The notes under the pieces: generated by a model
Told to the model about the DNA's origin: nothing
The model's database searches: none
Seen by the model: only the letters and a program-made list of their open reading frames with translations
In this document: positions 46,782 through 55,755 of the stretch, piece after piece
Numbering within the stretch: position 1 is the stretch's first letter
How the letters are laid out: each line of letters starts with the position of its first letter
Assembly (NCBI RefSeq): GCF_025143825.1
Contig: NZ_CP083560.1
Coordinates: forward strand, 2,604,001 to 2,668,000
Source of the DNA: Sulfitobacter sp. S223
Lineage (GTDB): Bacteria > Pseudomonadota > Alphaproteobacteria > Rhodobacterales > Rhodobacteraceae
Reading direction: 5' to 3'
DNA length: 64,000 nucleotides
Position numbers and translations under genes: made by a program

Positions 46782-47746
46782 GGATAGACCTCTGGATTGA
46801 TCATATGGATTGGCGCGCCAGTCGCGTAAGCGTTGATCTGGTCGAAGATGTCAGAGAACTGCAGATCAAATTCATCCTCGGTAACAAAACCTATGTGAGG
46901 GGTGGCCAGCACATTGGGATGGGTCAGAAGGATGTTCGACGTATCGGTCAGCGGCTCGTGATCAAATACATCTACTGCGGCGTGCAGTTGGCCTTTTGCC
47001 ACTTCGGCCTCCAACGCGCCGGTCTCCACCAAGCCGGAGCGTGATGTATTCACAAAAAGCGCGCGTGGCTGCATCTGCGCCAGATCTGTGGCGGTGATTA
47101 AACCGCGTGTTTCTGGCTTGAGCCGTACATGCACGCTGACAATATCTGACGACGCAAAAAACGCCTCGCGTGATGCAGCAACCGTTTCACCCGCAGCGTG
47201 CGCGCGTGAGCGGCCCGCCTCTGATCCCCACCATTGCACATTGATACCCAGAGCCTTGGCATATTCCGCGACCGCACCCGCGATGCGCCCATAGCCATAA
47301 AGCCCAAGCGTTCTGCCGCGCAGCGTGCGACCAACGCCGGATTGCCAATGGCCTGCCTTGATCGACGCAGTCTGCTGTGGAATCTGGCGATAGCTGGCGA
47401 GGATCAGCGCAAGTGTGTGTTCTGCCGCGGCATAGGACGGCGCGCCCGCGTGCATGTTGGAGCTCAGCAGGACGCTATGCGCCGTACAAGCGGTCACATC
47501 CACATGGGGGTAGACACTGCGCTGGGAAATCAACTTAAGGTTTGGCAAACCCGCAAGCAACTCAGCGCCAACTTTTGTGCGCTCGCGAAACAAAACCAGC
47601 GCTTCGGCGTCGCGCATCCGCGCGGCAAGTTTCACCGGATCAGGTTCATGGTCGGTCCAGACGGTAACTTCGTGATCTGCCAGCTTCGAAAAGCACGGCA
47701 AACCGCGCAGCGTGTCGAACCAATCGTCAAGAATGTGAACTTTCAT
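46778..47746 (-). CDS. D-2-hydroxyacid dehydrogenase family protein
   Basis: A 322-residue NAD-dependent D-2-hydroxyacid dehydrogenase. The nucleotide motif is LGLYGYGRIAGAVAEYAKALG. The catalytic arginine lies in FVNTSRSGLVETGAL, the glutamate in DVFDHEPLTD and the histidine in VLATPHIGFVTEDEF. The start at 47746 (MKVHILDDWFD) follows AAGGAAT. It lies 26 bases after the PrpF-family gene in the same minus-strand unit as the TTT transporter. The substrate is not deducible; a 2-hydroxy acid related to the imported tricarboxylate is an inference. Confidence 0.9.
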   Translation of the reverse strand: MKVHILDDWFDTLRGLPCFSKLADHEVTVWTDHEPDPVKLAARMRDAEALVLFRERTKVGAELLAGLPNLKLISQRSVYPHVDVTACTAHSVLLSSNMHAGAPSYAAAEHTLALILASYRQIPQQTASIKAGHWQSGVGRTLRGRTLGLYGYGRIAGAVAEYAKALGINVQWWGSEAGRSRAHAAGETVAASREAFFASSDIVSVHVRLKPETRGLITATDLAQMQPRALFVNTSRSGLVETGALEAEVAKGQLHAAVDVFDHEPLTDTSNILLTHPNVLATPHIGFVTEDEFDLQFSDIFDQINAYATGAPIHMINPEVYP

Positions 47747-47772
47747 CGGCCTATTCCTTGTTAAATACGGTG

Positions 47773-48864
47773 TCAGACGCCAGCCCATACTGATGTAGGG
47801 ATAAACACGTTTCCGGCCGCAATTTTGCGTGCAGTGCGGATCAACCCTGCGGATTTGACCTGAAACCCGGCATCGGTCTGCGCGTAATCTACCACCACAT
47901 CTATGCTGCCCGAAGCATGCTCTAGCGTGATAGGGGCAGGAACCTCATTGGGCTTGGCTGCCATCCCTTCCGCAACAGTTCCCGGCGTCAGCACACAAGC
48001 GGCAAGGCATTGCGCACCTGTTACGGCCATCGTCGGGTGGGTTTTCCACGGCATGAAATACCGTGTGGCGATAGTCCCCCCAGCACGCGCAGGCGCCAAA
48101 AGCCCGAATTTAGGCGTAACGGATTCAGTCACATCGCCCATCCCCATCAGCGCACCAGCCTTGATGCGCAGGGTTTCCATCTTGGCAAAAAAGCTGCGGT
48201 TCTCGTCCAATTCGGCGGCGCTTTCGTATCCGGTCAGGCCAAAATCACTGGCCTTGGCGATCACCATTGGCATTGCGACATCCATGCAAGTCACAGCAAT
48301 CCCGTCGATGACATCGACCAGATTGCCCGTGGGCAAAAAGGCACCGGTGACGCCGCCCACTGTCTCCATGAACTGCAAGGCCACGGGGGCCGAGGTCCCG
48401 GGCACGCCGTCAATCTGCGCATCGCCCTCATAGCTGACCTTGCCACCCGGCGTTTGGACAACTGCGGCAACCCGCGCTTCGGTATTCACGGCGCGAATGT
48501 TAACAGCCGTCTCGCCGTCTTGGGCTGCCACCAGCCCCATTTCGATCGCCGCAGGGCCGACGCCAGACAAGATATTGCCGCAGGTAGGTTTGAAATCCAC
48601 CAAACGGTCCTCAACGCTTACTTGCGCAAAGAAATAATCCACATCGGCCCACTCTTCGTCGGACTTTGAAAGCATAGCAACCTTGGTTGTCACGGCAGCC
48701 CCACCGCCGATCCCGTCAATGTTAAGCGGATGACCTGAGCCTACGATGGCGATGAGTACCTGTGCCAAGGTTTCCAGATCATCCGGCAGATCCGCGCGGT
48801 TGAGGTAGGGACCACGCGAGGTACCACCGCGCATGAAAAGGAAAGGGATTTCTGTCTGGGTCAT
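47773..48864 (-). CDS. PrpF-family isomerase (4-oxalomesaconate tautomerase / aconitate isomerase type)
   Basis: A 363-residue protein of the PrpF fold (diaminopimelate-epimerase-like). Features are IPFLFMRGGTSRGPYLNRADLP at the start and the catalytic-cysteine block DFKPTCGNILSGVGPAAIEMG, followed by AVTGAQCLAACVLTPGTVAEG. Family members tautomerise or isomerise unsaturated tricarboxylates such as 4-oxalomesaconate or aconitate. The ATG at 48864 overlaps the stop of the TctAB gene (ATGA). An in-frame ATG at 48876 lies inside that gene. Confidence 0.9.
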   Translation of the reverse strand: MTQTEIPFLFMRGGTSRGPYLNRADLPDDLETLAQVLIAIVGSGHPLNIDGIGGGAAVTTKVAMLSKSDEEWADVDYFFAQVSVEDRLVDFKPTCGNILSGVGPAAIEMGLVAAQDGETAVNIRAVNTEARVAAVVQTPGGKVSYEGDAQIDGVPGTSAPVALQFMETVGGVTGAFLPTGNLVDVIDGIAVTCMDVAMPMVIAKASDFGLTGYESAAELDENRSFFAKMETLRIKAGALMGMGDVTESVTPKFGLLAPARAGGTIATRYFMPWKTHPTMAVTGAQCLAACVLTPGTVAEGMAAKPNEVPAPITLEHASGSIDVVVDYAQTDAGFQVKSAGLIRTARKIAAGNVFIPTSVWAGV

Positions 48865-50888
48865 GTAAAGGGCCATGGGAGGGTAAAGTATTCCTGTAAG
48901 AGGCCGGGCGGAAAGTCACGGTTCAAGAGCCATGCCATGGCACAGATGAACGCGATGCCCGCGACGGTATATCCGGCGGCAAATACCATGCTGACCCGCG
49001 CGCGGATCACCATGAAGGCGAATAAAAAGATAGCCAGCGCGAGGATGAAGCCCAGCAGTGAGGTCAGCAGCAGCAGCGCCCCGAACCATGCCAGCGTTGG
49101 CCACAATCCATGGGTCGCGTCTGCATCCTCGCCATTCAATTCGCGATCGGCAAAGATCGTGTCCGTCTCGGGCTTGAGCATCATCCGGATGATGAGAAAA
49201 GCACAGCCGATCAGGCAAATGCTTGCCACAAAGATCGGGAAGGTCCGGTCGCGGCTGTAGCTGGGGATCGATATCGCATCATAGAGCGCATAACCGATAA
49301 AGGCGGTGATCAGCAGCATGAAGACCATCGGCGCACGCTTGCGGCCTGCTGTGATATCGCCTTCGGCCATGATGTGTTTCGCCTGACGCAGCCCAAGCAC
49401 AACAGAGATCACTGTGATAATCACCAAGATGACAACGATGGGTGAAAAAATATAGTCGATCCCTTCACCAAACCCTTTGCGGAAGCGCGATTGCGCGATC
49501 TGGATGGCCTGGTTTGCGTAGGTTTCGGCAGGATTGGACAACACGAAACCGATAAGGAAGGCCGGTCGCGACCAGTCAAACCGCCGCATCAGGATGCCGA
49601 GGAACCCGATAGCAAACAGTGCCACGAGGTCCATCAGGTTCTGGCCTGACTGGAATGCCGCAAAGCTGATGATCATAAACAGGAAGGGTGCCAGCAGAAC
49701 AAAGCGAATAGTTGTCAGCTTTGCGATGCCACCAGAAGCGGCGATACAAATGACTGTGCCAACCACATTTGCCAGCGCCAGCAGCCACACGATTGCATAG
49801 GTAATGTCGAGGTTGTTCTTCAACATCGCAGGACCAACTTCGATCTGGCCAGATCCCAGCAGGGCAATCGCACCGATGAAAATCGCCATAGAGCCTGAGC
49901 CCGGAATGCCAAAGAGCAAGGTGGGTACCAGCCCGCCCCCTTCTTTCGCGTTATTCGAACTCTCAGGCCCGATCACGCCACGCACTTCGCCTTTGCCGAA
50001 GTTGGATTTGTCTTTTGTCGTCTGGACCGCGTGGCCGTAGGCGATCCAGTCGACCACGGACCCGCCAAGACCGGGGATAACGCCCACGATCACCCCGATG
50101 ATAGAACACCGCACAGATAGCCAGATATTGTCGAACCAGTCTTTGACACCATCGATCCAGCCACCGCCGATTTGCGGCTCTTGGCTGATGGCGCGGTCCT
50201 GACGCAGCAGCGAGATGATCTCGGGGATGGCAAAGATACCAAGACCGACAATCACCAGTTTCAACCCGTCAGTCAGATAAGGGTAGTCGTAGGATGACAT
50301 CCGCAGATCGCCCGAAGAGGCACCCTCGCCGATCATGCCGATCAACATGCCAAGGCCTGCCGCGACAATCCCTTTGATCGCGATACGACCTGCAAGAATG
50401 CCGACCATGGACAGACCGAAGATGGTAATCATCAACAATTCAGGGGTGCGGAACTCAAGTACGATTGGACGTGCAATCAGGATAAACACCGTCAGAAAGC
50501 TGGCCCCGACCAACCCGCCAAACAAGGATGAGGCGAACGCCGCTGAAAGCGCGCGTGCGGCCTGGCCCTTTTTGGCCATGGGAAAGCCATCCAGCACAGT
50601 CGCCTGACTGGCGGATGACCCCGGGATACCCATAAGAACAGAGGCGAAGGTATCGGATGTCGGGACAACCGCGACCATGCCGATCATCAGCGCCAGACCC
50701 AGTATCGGGTCCATGCCGAACATAAACGGTAGCAACAGCGATAGGCCTGCAATGCCGCCCAATCCGGGGAACACCCCGATGCACAGCCCCATCAACACAC
50801 CCATGACCAGATATCCCAACACAACAGGTTGCAATATCAACGTCCACGCATCGCCGAATGCAGGCAAAGCCTCCATGATGACTTCCAT
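48861..50888 (-). CDS. Tripartite tricarboxylate transporter TctA-TctB fusion
   Basis: A 675-residue membrane protein. Residues 1 to about 500 are the TctA permease (GVFPGLGGIAGLSLLLPF, IPGSSASQATVLDGFPMAKKGQAARAL, GVIPGLGGSVVDWIAYGHA, FGIPGSGSMAIFIGAIALLG). The last 165 or so carry four more helices of the TctB type, joined by a charged linker. Normally TctA and TctB are separate. The start at 50888 follows GGGAGG; the frame extends upstream without a good site. It works with TctC to import a tricarboxylate, coupled to an ion gradient. Confidence 0.9.
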   Translation of the reverse strand: MEVIMEALPAFGDAWTLILQPVVLGYLVMGVLMGLCIGVFPGLGGIAGLSLLLPFMFGMDPILGLALMIGMVAVVPTSDTFASVLMGIPGSSASQATVLDGFPMAKKGQAARALSAAFASSLFGGLVGASFLTVFILIARPIVLEFRTPELLMITIFGLSMVGILAGRIAIKGIVAAGLGMLIGMIGEGASSGDLRMSSYDYPYLTDGLKLVIVGLGIFAIPEIISLLRQDRAISQEPQIGGGWIDGVKDWFDNIWLSVRCSIIGVIVGVIPGLGGSVVDWIAYGHAVQTTKDKSNFGKGEVRGVIGPESSNNAKEGGGLVPTLLFGIPGSGSMAIFIGAIALLGSGQIEVGPAMLKNNLDITYAIVWLLALANVVGTVICIAASGGIAKLTTIRFVLLAPFLFMIISFAAFQSGQNLMDLVALFAIGFLGILMRRFDWSRPAFLIGFVLSNPAETYANQAIQIAQSRFRKGFGEGIDYIFSPIVVILVIITVISVVLGLRQAKHIMAEGDITAGRKRAPMVFMLLITAFIGYALYDAISIPSYSRDRTFPIFVASICLIGCAFLIIRMMLKPETDTIFADRELNGEDADATHGLWPTLAWFGALLLLTSLLGFILALAIFLFAFMVIRARVSMVFAAGYTVAGIAFICAMAWLLNRDFPPGLLQEYFTLPWPFT

Positions 50889-50911
50889 GAAATGATCCTC
50901 CCACTTTCCTT

Positions 50912-50944
50912 GGAAAAACGCCCCACTCATGCGGGCGGGGCGTT
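50912..50944 (-). terminator. Terminator-like hairpin between tctC and tctAB
   Basis: On the minus strand AACGCCCC and GGGGCGTT form an 8-pair stem around a 12-base loop and run into TTTTT. It lies 14 bases after the tctC stop. Like the hairpin at 12317 it stands between a binding-protein gene and its permease genes, so it probably lowers permease expression relative to the binding protein. Confidence 0.7.
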
Positions 50945-50957
50945 CAAAAAGGAAAGT

Positions 50958-52064
50958 TTAGTTCAGCGAAACGCCGTATTTTTCCTGAAGCCAATTCACG
51001 ATAAACGCTTTGGCTTCTGGGGATACTTTGGTCGCGCTCGCTTTGGCTGTTTCAGCCGCAGCACCGGTCATCTGAGGGTATTTCCCCAACCGCTTTCCGG
51101 AGATTTCAGCGAAATCAGGGCGTGCCTTGATCGCCTCAAAAGCAGCCGTGTAGGTTGCCATTGCGTCAGCCGTGGCTCCTTGGGGCAAGAACACCATCTT
51201 TTGTGCAGGGAAACCCGCAATAAAGAACGCTTTCCACGCATCCCATTTCTCGCCCGAGGTCTCGCATCCTTCGGTGGCATCACAGACTTCCTTGAAAGTC
51301 GGTGTGTCGGGGAATGTGGGGTCACGCACGATGTTGCCCGCATCATCCAAGGCACCCCAGGTCATCATCGGCACAGCAGTACCCGCCTCAACCAGTGGCG
51401 TTACGCCAGACAGGTAGGAAGAAGACGTCTGATAGTCGATGTTGGCTTCGCCACGCTCGAACATCAAACGACCGTCACCGCGTCCCTTGATACCCATGAC
51501 GCTTTCGACGTTCATGCCCAGCATTTCCCATGCCAGTGTTGGGACCAGATCAAGGCGCGTGGCCCCTTGGTTGCCATAGATGAAATCTGTGTCTTGCAAA
51601 CCGGAGGCGTCCAAGCCGTCCATCTTCGCGGCCAGCTCTGGCGGCAGATAGGCCACGCCGCCGGTGCCAGAGGCAAGAACCACGTTCCAGTCAGAGTATT
51701 CGAATTTCACACGTGGATCGCCCAACAGATAAGGAAACTGTGTGGATCCAGAAGAACCGAAGATCAGTGTGCCGTCTTCGTAGGACTGCTCTTGGAAATA
51801 GTTGGCACCTTTGGTCGAGCCTGCACCTGGCATAAATTTCACAACAACAGTCGGCTGACCCGGAAGCGCTTCGGACAGCAATGGCGCGTAGAAGTTGGCC
51901 CATTTTGCTGAGCCGCCGGTTTCGGAGAATGGAATAATCCATTCAACGGTTTTACCCGCCAGATCAATGCCATGACCGCCAGCATTCGCTTGCAGACCAA
52001 ATGTTGCAGCAGCCGCGGCTACAAGGCTCACGGCCACGCGGCGCGTGGTTTTAAAAGTGGACAT
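50958..52064 (-). CDS. tctC: Tripartite tricarboxylate transporter substrate-binding protein (TctC family)
   Basis: Periplasmic binding protein of the Bug/TctC family, 368 residues. A signal peptide (TTRRVAVSLVAAAAATFGLQ, cleavage near ANA-GG) leads into the family start KTVEWIIPFSETGGSAKWANF. KFMPGAGSTKGANYF, GNQGATRLDLVPTLAWEMLG and the C-terminal lobe follow. It is first in the operon tctC-tctAB-prpF-like-D2HDH and divergent from tctD/tctE. The ligand is not known; a tricarboxylate is assumed from the family. Confidence 0.92.
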   Translation of the reverse strand: MSTFKTTRRVAVSLVAAAAATFGLQANAGGHGIDLAGKTVEWIIPFSETGGSAKWANFYAPLLSEALPGQPTVVVKFMPGAGSTKGANYFQEQSYEDGTLIFGSSGSTQFPYLLGDPRVKFEYSDWNVVLASGTGGVAYLPPELAAKMDGLDASGLQDTDFIYGNQGATRLDLVPTLAWEMLGMNVESVMGIKGRGDGRLMFERGEANIDYQTSSSYLSGVTPLVEAGTAVPMMTWGALDDAGNIVRDPTFPDTPTFKEVCDATEGCETSGEKWDAWKAFFIAGFPAQKMVFLPQGATADAMATYTAAFEAIKARPDFAEISGKRLGKYPQMTGAAAETAKASATKVSPEAKAFIVNWLQEKYGVSLN

Positions 52065-52085
52065 ATATTCCTCCCGGTTTTGTAT

Positions 52086-52105
52086 GCCCCTTCTCCCAAA
52101 GGGGC
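52086..52105 (-). promoter_or_regulatory. Leader hairpin upstream of tctC
   Basis: GCCCCTT and AAGGGGC form a 7-pair stem with a 6-base loop just upstream of the tctC ribosome-binding site. It could stabilise the message or be the start of a regulatory site for TctD. No T-run follows. Confidence 0.3.
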
Positions 52106-52202
52106 CATTTTAGAATCGCTCCAAGGGTGTCCGCCCCCGGTTGATGTATTCCTTTTGACCTGCGAACCTTGCACCAGACTTGCATTAACGGGATTTTTCA
52201 AA

Positions 52203-52871
52203 TTGCGGATCACACTGGTTGAAGACAACGTCAGCCTTGCGAAGGGGATCACCTACCGTCTTGAGGACGCTGGCCATGCCGTGGATGTGTTGTATGACGG
52301 CAGTGCTGCAGAAGACTATCTGACCAACGATCAGGCCGATCTGGTCATCCTTGATATCAACCTGCCAGGTACGGACGGGCTGTCGCTGCTCAAGCGGATG
52401 CGCGGGCGGGGAGATACCAGACCGGTGATCCTGCTCACCGCACGGGCAGATACAGAAGATCGCGTGACAGGCCTTGATGCGGGGGCCGATGACTACCTGA
52501 TCAAACCCTTCGAGATGGCAGAGTTGGAGGCGCGCGTGCGGGCCCTGTTGCGCAGGCGGGACATTCCACAGCAACAGTTACGCACCTTCGGGCCGTTGCA
52601 GTTTGACCCCGCTGCGCGGCAATTATTCGATGGACAGACCGAGATCGACCTCCCTCGCCGCGAGATGTCGGTTTTTGAATGCCTCTTGGCGGCAGAGGGG
52701 CGCACTGTTTCGAAAACCGCCGTTCTGGATCACGTCTATGGCGTAGGGGCAGATGTCGAAGAGACCGTCGTCGAAGTCTATGTTTCGCGCCTGCGCAGTC
52801 GCCTAAAGCAACACGGTATCAATATCCGTACGCGGCGCGGCATTGGCTATCAGATGTCAGCCGGGACATGA
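52203..52871 (+). CDS. tctD: OmpR-family response regulator TctD
   Basis: A 222-residue response regulator with a receiver domain (LVEDNVSL, phospho-Asp in LVILDINLPGTDG, ILLTARA, DYLIKPFEMAEL). A winged-helix DNA-binding domain follows (RTFGPLQFDPAARQLF, VSRLRSRLKQHGINIRTRRGIGYQM). I infer a TTG start at 52203 (LRITLVEDN), since no ATG or GTG lies close to the receiver and the longer frame would extend into the tctC leader. Divergence from tctC fits control of the transporter, as TctDE does in enterobacteria. Confidence 0.88.
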   Translation: MRITLVEDNVSLAKGITYRLEDAGHAVDVLYDGSAAEDYLTNDQADLVILDINLPGTDGLSLLKRMRGRGDTRPVILLTARADTEDRVTGLDAGADDYLIKPFEMAELEARVRALLRRRDIPQQQLRTFGPLQFDPAARQLFDGQTEIDLPRREMSVFECLLAAEGRTVSKTAVLDHVYGVGADVEETVVEVYVSRLRSRLKQHGINIRTRRGIGYQMSAGT

Positions 52872-54238
52872 CCATGAAGTTGAAGTCCCTACGCGCGCGG
52901 CTCACCCTAATTATCCTGCCACCGCTTCTGGTCATCTCTCTCATCGCCGCTGCATGGCAATTCCGGACGACAACAGATCGCGCCGAAAACATTTTTGATC
53001 GGGGGCTATTGTCAGCGGCGCTCGCAATCTCGCGCGATGTGGCTTTGTCTGATGGCGACGCGATCAGCCCATCCACTCAGCGGCTCTTGAACGACACCTC
53101 CGGAGGGCTCATCTTCTATCACGTCTATGCGCCAGACGGGGTGTTCGTGACCGGCTACTCAACGCCGCCGGTCCTGCCAAACGTCCTTCCAGACGAGCCA
53201 ACTGATCCGCAGTATTTCAACAGCACCTATCAGAGCGAAAAGGTCCGCGTATTGCGCTATCGCGATAGTACTGTCGTAAGCGGTGTGGCGGGGGTTTTCA
53301 GCATCACCGTTTGGCAAAGCGCGGATGTGCGCAGCAGCTTTGTGCGCGATGTCCTATCACGCTCCTTTGCTGTCATTACACTTCTTGTACTCAGTGTGGC
53401 GGTGGTGGTCTGGTTCGGCGTAGGGCTGGGACTGCGCCCCCTGCTTGATCTGGAGCGCGCTATTGCAAAACGCAGCCCAAGTGAACTTGAACCTATACGC
53501 CGTGCCGTGCCTGCAGAAGCACAGGGACTTGTAAATACGCTCAACGCGTTGCTAGACCGCATTTCGCGGCGGATCAGCTCTAAGGATGAATTCATCTCTA
53601 ACGCTGCCCACCAACTCAGAAACCCCGTTGCGGGAGTGCTCGCGTTGGCTGAAGCCGTTGAAAATGCGCCAAGCCCGAAAGCCGCACAAAAGCGTAGTGC
53701 CGAATTGCTGCTTGCCGCTAGAGAAGCCAGCGATCTGACGAATAAACTTTTGTCGTTCGAACGGGCAAGCGGCACAGATATTCTATGTTCAGGGTTACCC
53801 ATCGAACTCGGATCTTTTGTCCGCAACGTCGGCATCGCATTCCGTCAGCAACACCCCGAGTGTGATGTAGAGCTAATCTATGCCCTTCCCTCAGCGGATG
53901 TCATTGTGTCAGGAGATGCAACCATGCTGCATGAAGCTGTGCTGAACCTGCTCAGCAATTCAATCATCCACGGCGGAGCGGATCTGACACAGATTACACT
54001 GGATTTGTCACAGGACGGTTCAAATGCAATTCTGGTTATCAGTGACGATGGCACAGGCATACCTGCAGATCGACATATTGAAGCTCTCAGTCGCTTTTCC
54101 CAAGCGGGCGGTGGGCCAGGCAGCGGTCTGGGGCTACCCATCGCAAGCAGAGTGATGGAAAACCATGATGGGCGCCTGGAACTTCTGGAAAGTGCTACAG
54201 GCGCGTCGATCAAGCTAACGATACCTTTAGCCCGCTGA
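52868..54238 (+). CDS. tctE: Sensor histidine kinase TctE
   Basis: A 456-residue membrane histidine kinase. The first transmembrane helix is near residues 10-28 (LTLIILPPLLVISLIAAAW). A periplasmic 2CSK_N-like sensor domain (about 30-155) and a second helix (AVITLLVLSVAVVVWFGVGLGL) follow. HAMP-like linker, H-box FISNAAHQLRNPVAGVL, N box LNLLSNSIIHGG, G1 VISDDGTGIP and G2 PGSGLGLPIAS complete it. The ATG at 52868 overlaps the tctD stop (ATGA). It presumably senses the tricarboxylate outside the membrane and activates the tct operon through TctD. Confidence 0.9.
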   Translation: MTMKLKSLRARLTLIILPPLLVISLIAAAWQFRTTTDRAENIFDRGLLSAALAISRDVALSDGDAISPSTQRLLNDTSGGLIFYHVYAPDGVFVTGYSTPPVLPNVLPDEPTDPQYFNSTYQSEKVRVLRYRDSTVVSGVAGVFSITVWQSADVRSSFVRDVLSRSFAVITLLVLSVAVVVWFGVGLGLRPLLDLERAIAKRSPSELEPIRRAVPAEAQGLVNTLNALLDRISRRISSKDEFISNAAHQLRNPVAGVLALAEAVENAPSPKAAQKRSAELLLAAREASDLTNKLLSFERASGTDILCSGLPIELGSFVRNVGIAFRQQHPECDVELIYALPSADVIVSGDATMLHEAVLNLLSNSIIHGGADLTQITLDLSQDGSNAILVISDDGTGIPADRHIEALSRFSQAGGGPGSGLGLPIASRVMENHDGRLELLESATGASIKLTIPLAR

Positions 54239-54469
54239 TTAAATTATGACCCCATATATTATGAATTAGAAACAGACGCTTAAGGTTAGTTTTGACGACT
54301 GCCTTTAAGTATCCTCCGCCGCGTGATCGATACTAATATACGAAAGTTGACATATTACCAGTCAAGTCAGATCGCTCACTTTGGCTACGCATAAATGTCG
54401 GCGAAGCCAATCAAGCCATTGCCATCTGCCCTTTGCAGTGAATGTCAGGAAACGGCCCGACGTTCTTTA

Positions 54470-54504
54470 CGCTGCTGAAGCAGCATTTGGAAAGCGGTCG
54501 TTGG
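54470..54504 (+). repeat. Degenerate intergenic repeat, copy 2
   Basis: CGCTGC-TGAAGCAGC-ATTTGG-AAAGCGGTC-GTTGG, similar to the segment at 42814-42846. Possibly a remnant of a dispersed genomic element. Identity was judged by eye. Confidence 0.4.
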
Positions 54505-54581
54505 TTGAGAGGACCGCGAGGTCGGCTTGGTCCGCATGTCGGGCCTTTCCAGCCGCGACGAATAACCTCTCGCAGATGGAT

Positions 54582-54608
54582 AGGGCGTGCCCTAATAGGA
54601 CACGCCCT
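54582..54608 (-). terminator. Hairpin after the class V aminotransferase gene
   Basis: AGGGCGTG-TCC pairs with GG-GCACGCCCT around TATTA on the minus strand (11 pairs, one wobble), starting 23 bases after the stop. The following bases (ATCC) are not T-rich, so it is not a classical intrinsic terminator. Confidence 0.5.
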
Positions 54609-54630
54609 GTGCCACGCTTCCAACTCTGCG

Positions 54631-55755
54631 TTAAAGCACTTTATCAACGACTGCCTTAAGCCGTGCCAACGTGCCGTCCACATCATACAATTTGTCCAAC
54701 CCGAACAGGCCGATGCGGAAAGTACTGAAGCTGTCAGGCTCTCCCACTTGCAGCGGCACGCCCGCCGCGATTTGCATACCTTCGGCGGCGAAGGCCTTAC
54801 CCGTTTTCACGTCCGGATCATCGGTATAGCAAACCACCACACCCGGCGCGCCGTAGCCGTCAGCCGCTACAGACTTCACACCCTTCTCGGCCATCATTGC
54901 GCGCACGCCATCGCCCAGCCGCCACTGCGCCTCTTTCAGGCGTTTGAAGCCGTATTCCTTGGTCTCGACCATTGTGTCGCGAAACACGCGCAGCGCATCT
55001 GTGGGCATGGTTGCGTGATACGCATGGCCGCCGTTCAGATAGGCTTGCATGATCGCGTGCCATTTTCCCAAATCAATGGCGAAGCTGTCCGATGTGGTTT
55101 CCGCCAAACGGGCCACGCCGCGCTCTGACAACATGACCAAGCCGGCACAGGGCTGCGCGCTCCAGCCTTTTTGCGGGGCGGAGATCAGCACATCCACACC
55201 AAGCGCTTTCATATCGACCCAAGCGCACCCAGACGCGATGCAATCCAACACCATCAGCGCGCCGACTTCATGGGCTGCGGCGGCCATCTCCTTGATGTAG
55301 TCATCGGGCAGGATAACCCCTGCGGATGTCTCGACGTGCGGGGCAAATACGACCTGCGGCTTTTGCTCACGGATCGCGGCAACCACATCTTCAATCGCAG
55401 CGGGCGCATAGGGCGCAGGCGCTGCATTTCCTTGGGGACGGGCCTTCATCACTGTCGTGTTCGCAGTCAGGCCACCAGTCTCGATGATCTGGCTCCAACG
55501 GTAAGAGAACCAGCCATTGCGCACCACAAGCACATCATTGCCGCGTGCAAACTGGCGCGCCACCGCTTCCATGCCGTAAGAACCGCCACCGGGAATGATC
55601 ACGGCAGACTCAGCGCCGTATACTTCGCACAACAATGCATGAACATCGCGCATCACCTGCTGGAACGCCGCGCTCATGGAGTTGAGCGACCGGTCCGTGA
55701 ACACAACCGAAAATTCTTCCAACCCTGTCGGATCTACTGTTTCAAGCAACGCCAT
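54631..55755 (-). CDS. Class V PLP-dependent aminotransferase (alanine-glyoxylate transaminase-like)
   Basis: A 374-residue fold-type I aminotransferase. It begins MALLETVDPTGLEEFSVVFTDRSLN and shows IIPGGGSYGMEAVARQF, the aspartate block MVLDCIASGCAWVDM and the PLP lysine in LISAPQKGWSAQPCAGLV. The C-terminal domain contains HATMPTDALRVFRDTM. Relatives act on alanine, serine or glyoxylate; the actual donor and acceptor are unknown. The start at 55755 has GGAGAACGA before it. Two Lrp/AsnC regulators encoded upstream on the same strand, and this gene's place next to ilvC, suggest amino-acid-responsive control. Confidence 0.88.
   Translation of the reverse strand: MALLETVDPTGLEEFSVVFTDRSLNSMSAAFQQVMRDVHALLCEVYGAESAVIIPGGGSYGMEAVARQFARGNDVLVVRNGWFSYRWSQIIETGGLTANTTVMKARPQGNAAPAPYAPAAIEDVVAAIREQKPQVVFAPHVETSAGVILPDDYIKEMAAAAHEVGALMVLDCIASGCAWVDMKALGVDVLISAPQKGWSAQPCAGLVMLSERGVARLAETTSDSFAIDLGKWHAIMQAYLNGGHAYHATMPTDALRVFRDTMVETKEYGFKRLKEAQWRLGDGVRAMMAEKGVKSVAADGYGAPGVVVCYTDDPDVKTGKAFAAEGMQIAAGVPLQVGEPDSFSTFRIGLFGLDKLYDVDGTLARLKAVVDKVL

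Larger units (their letters stand above)
54239..54630. other. Intergenic region tctE / class V aminotransferase
   Basis: About 390 bases with no supported gene. The first 120 bases are AT-rich for this genome. The rest contains a copy of the degenerate repeat and a strong hairpin, both listed separately. Confidence 0.6.
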
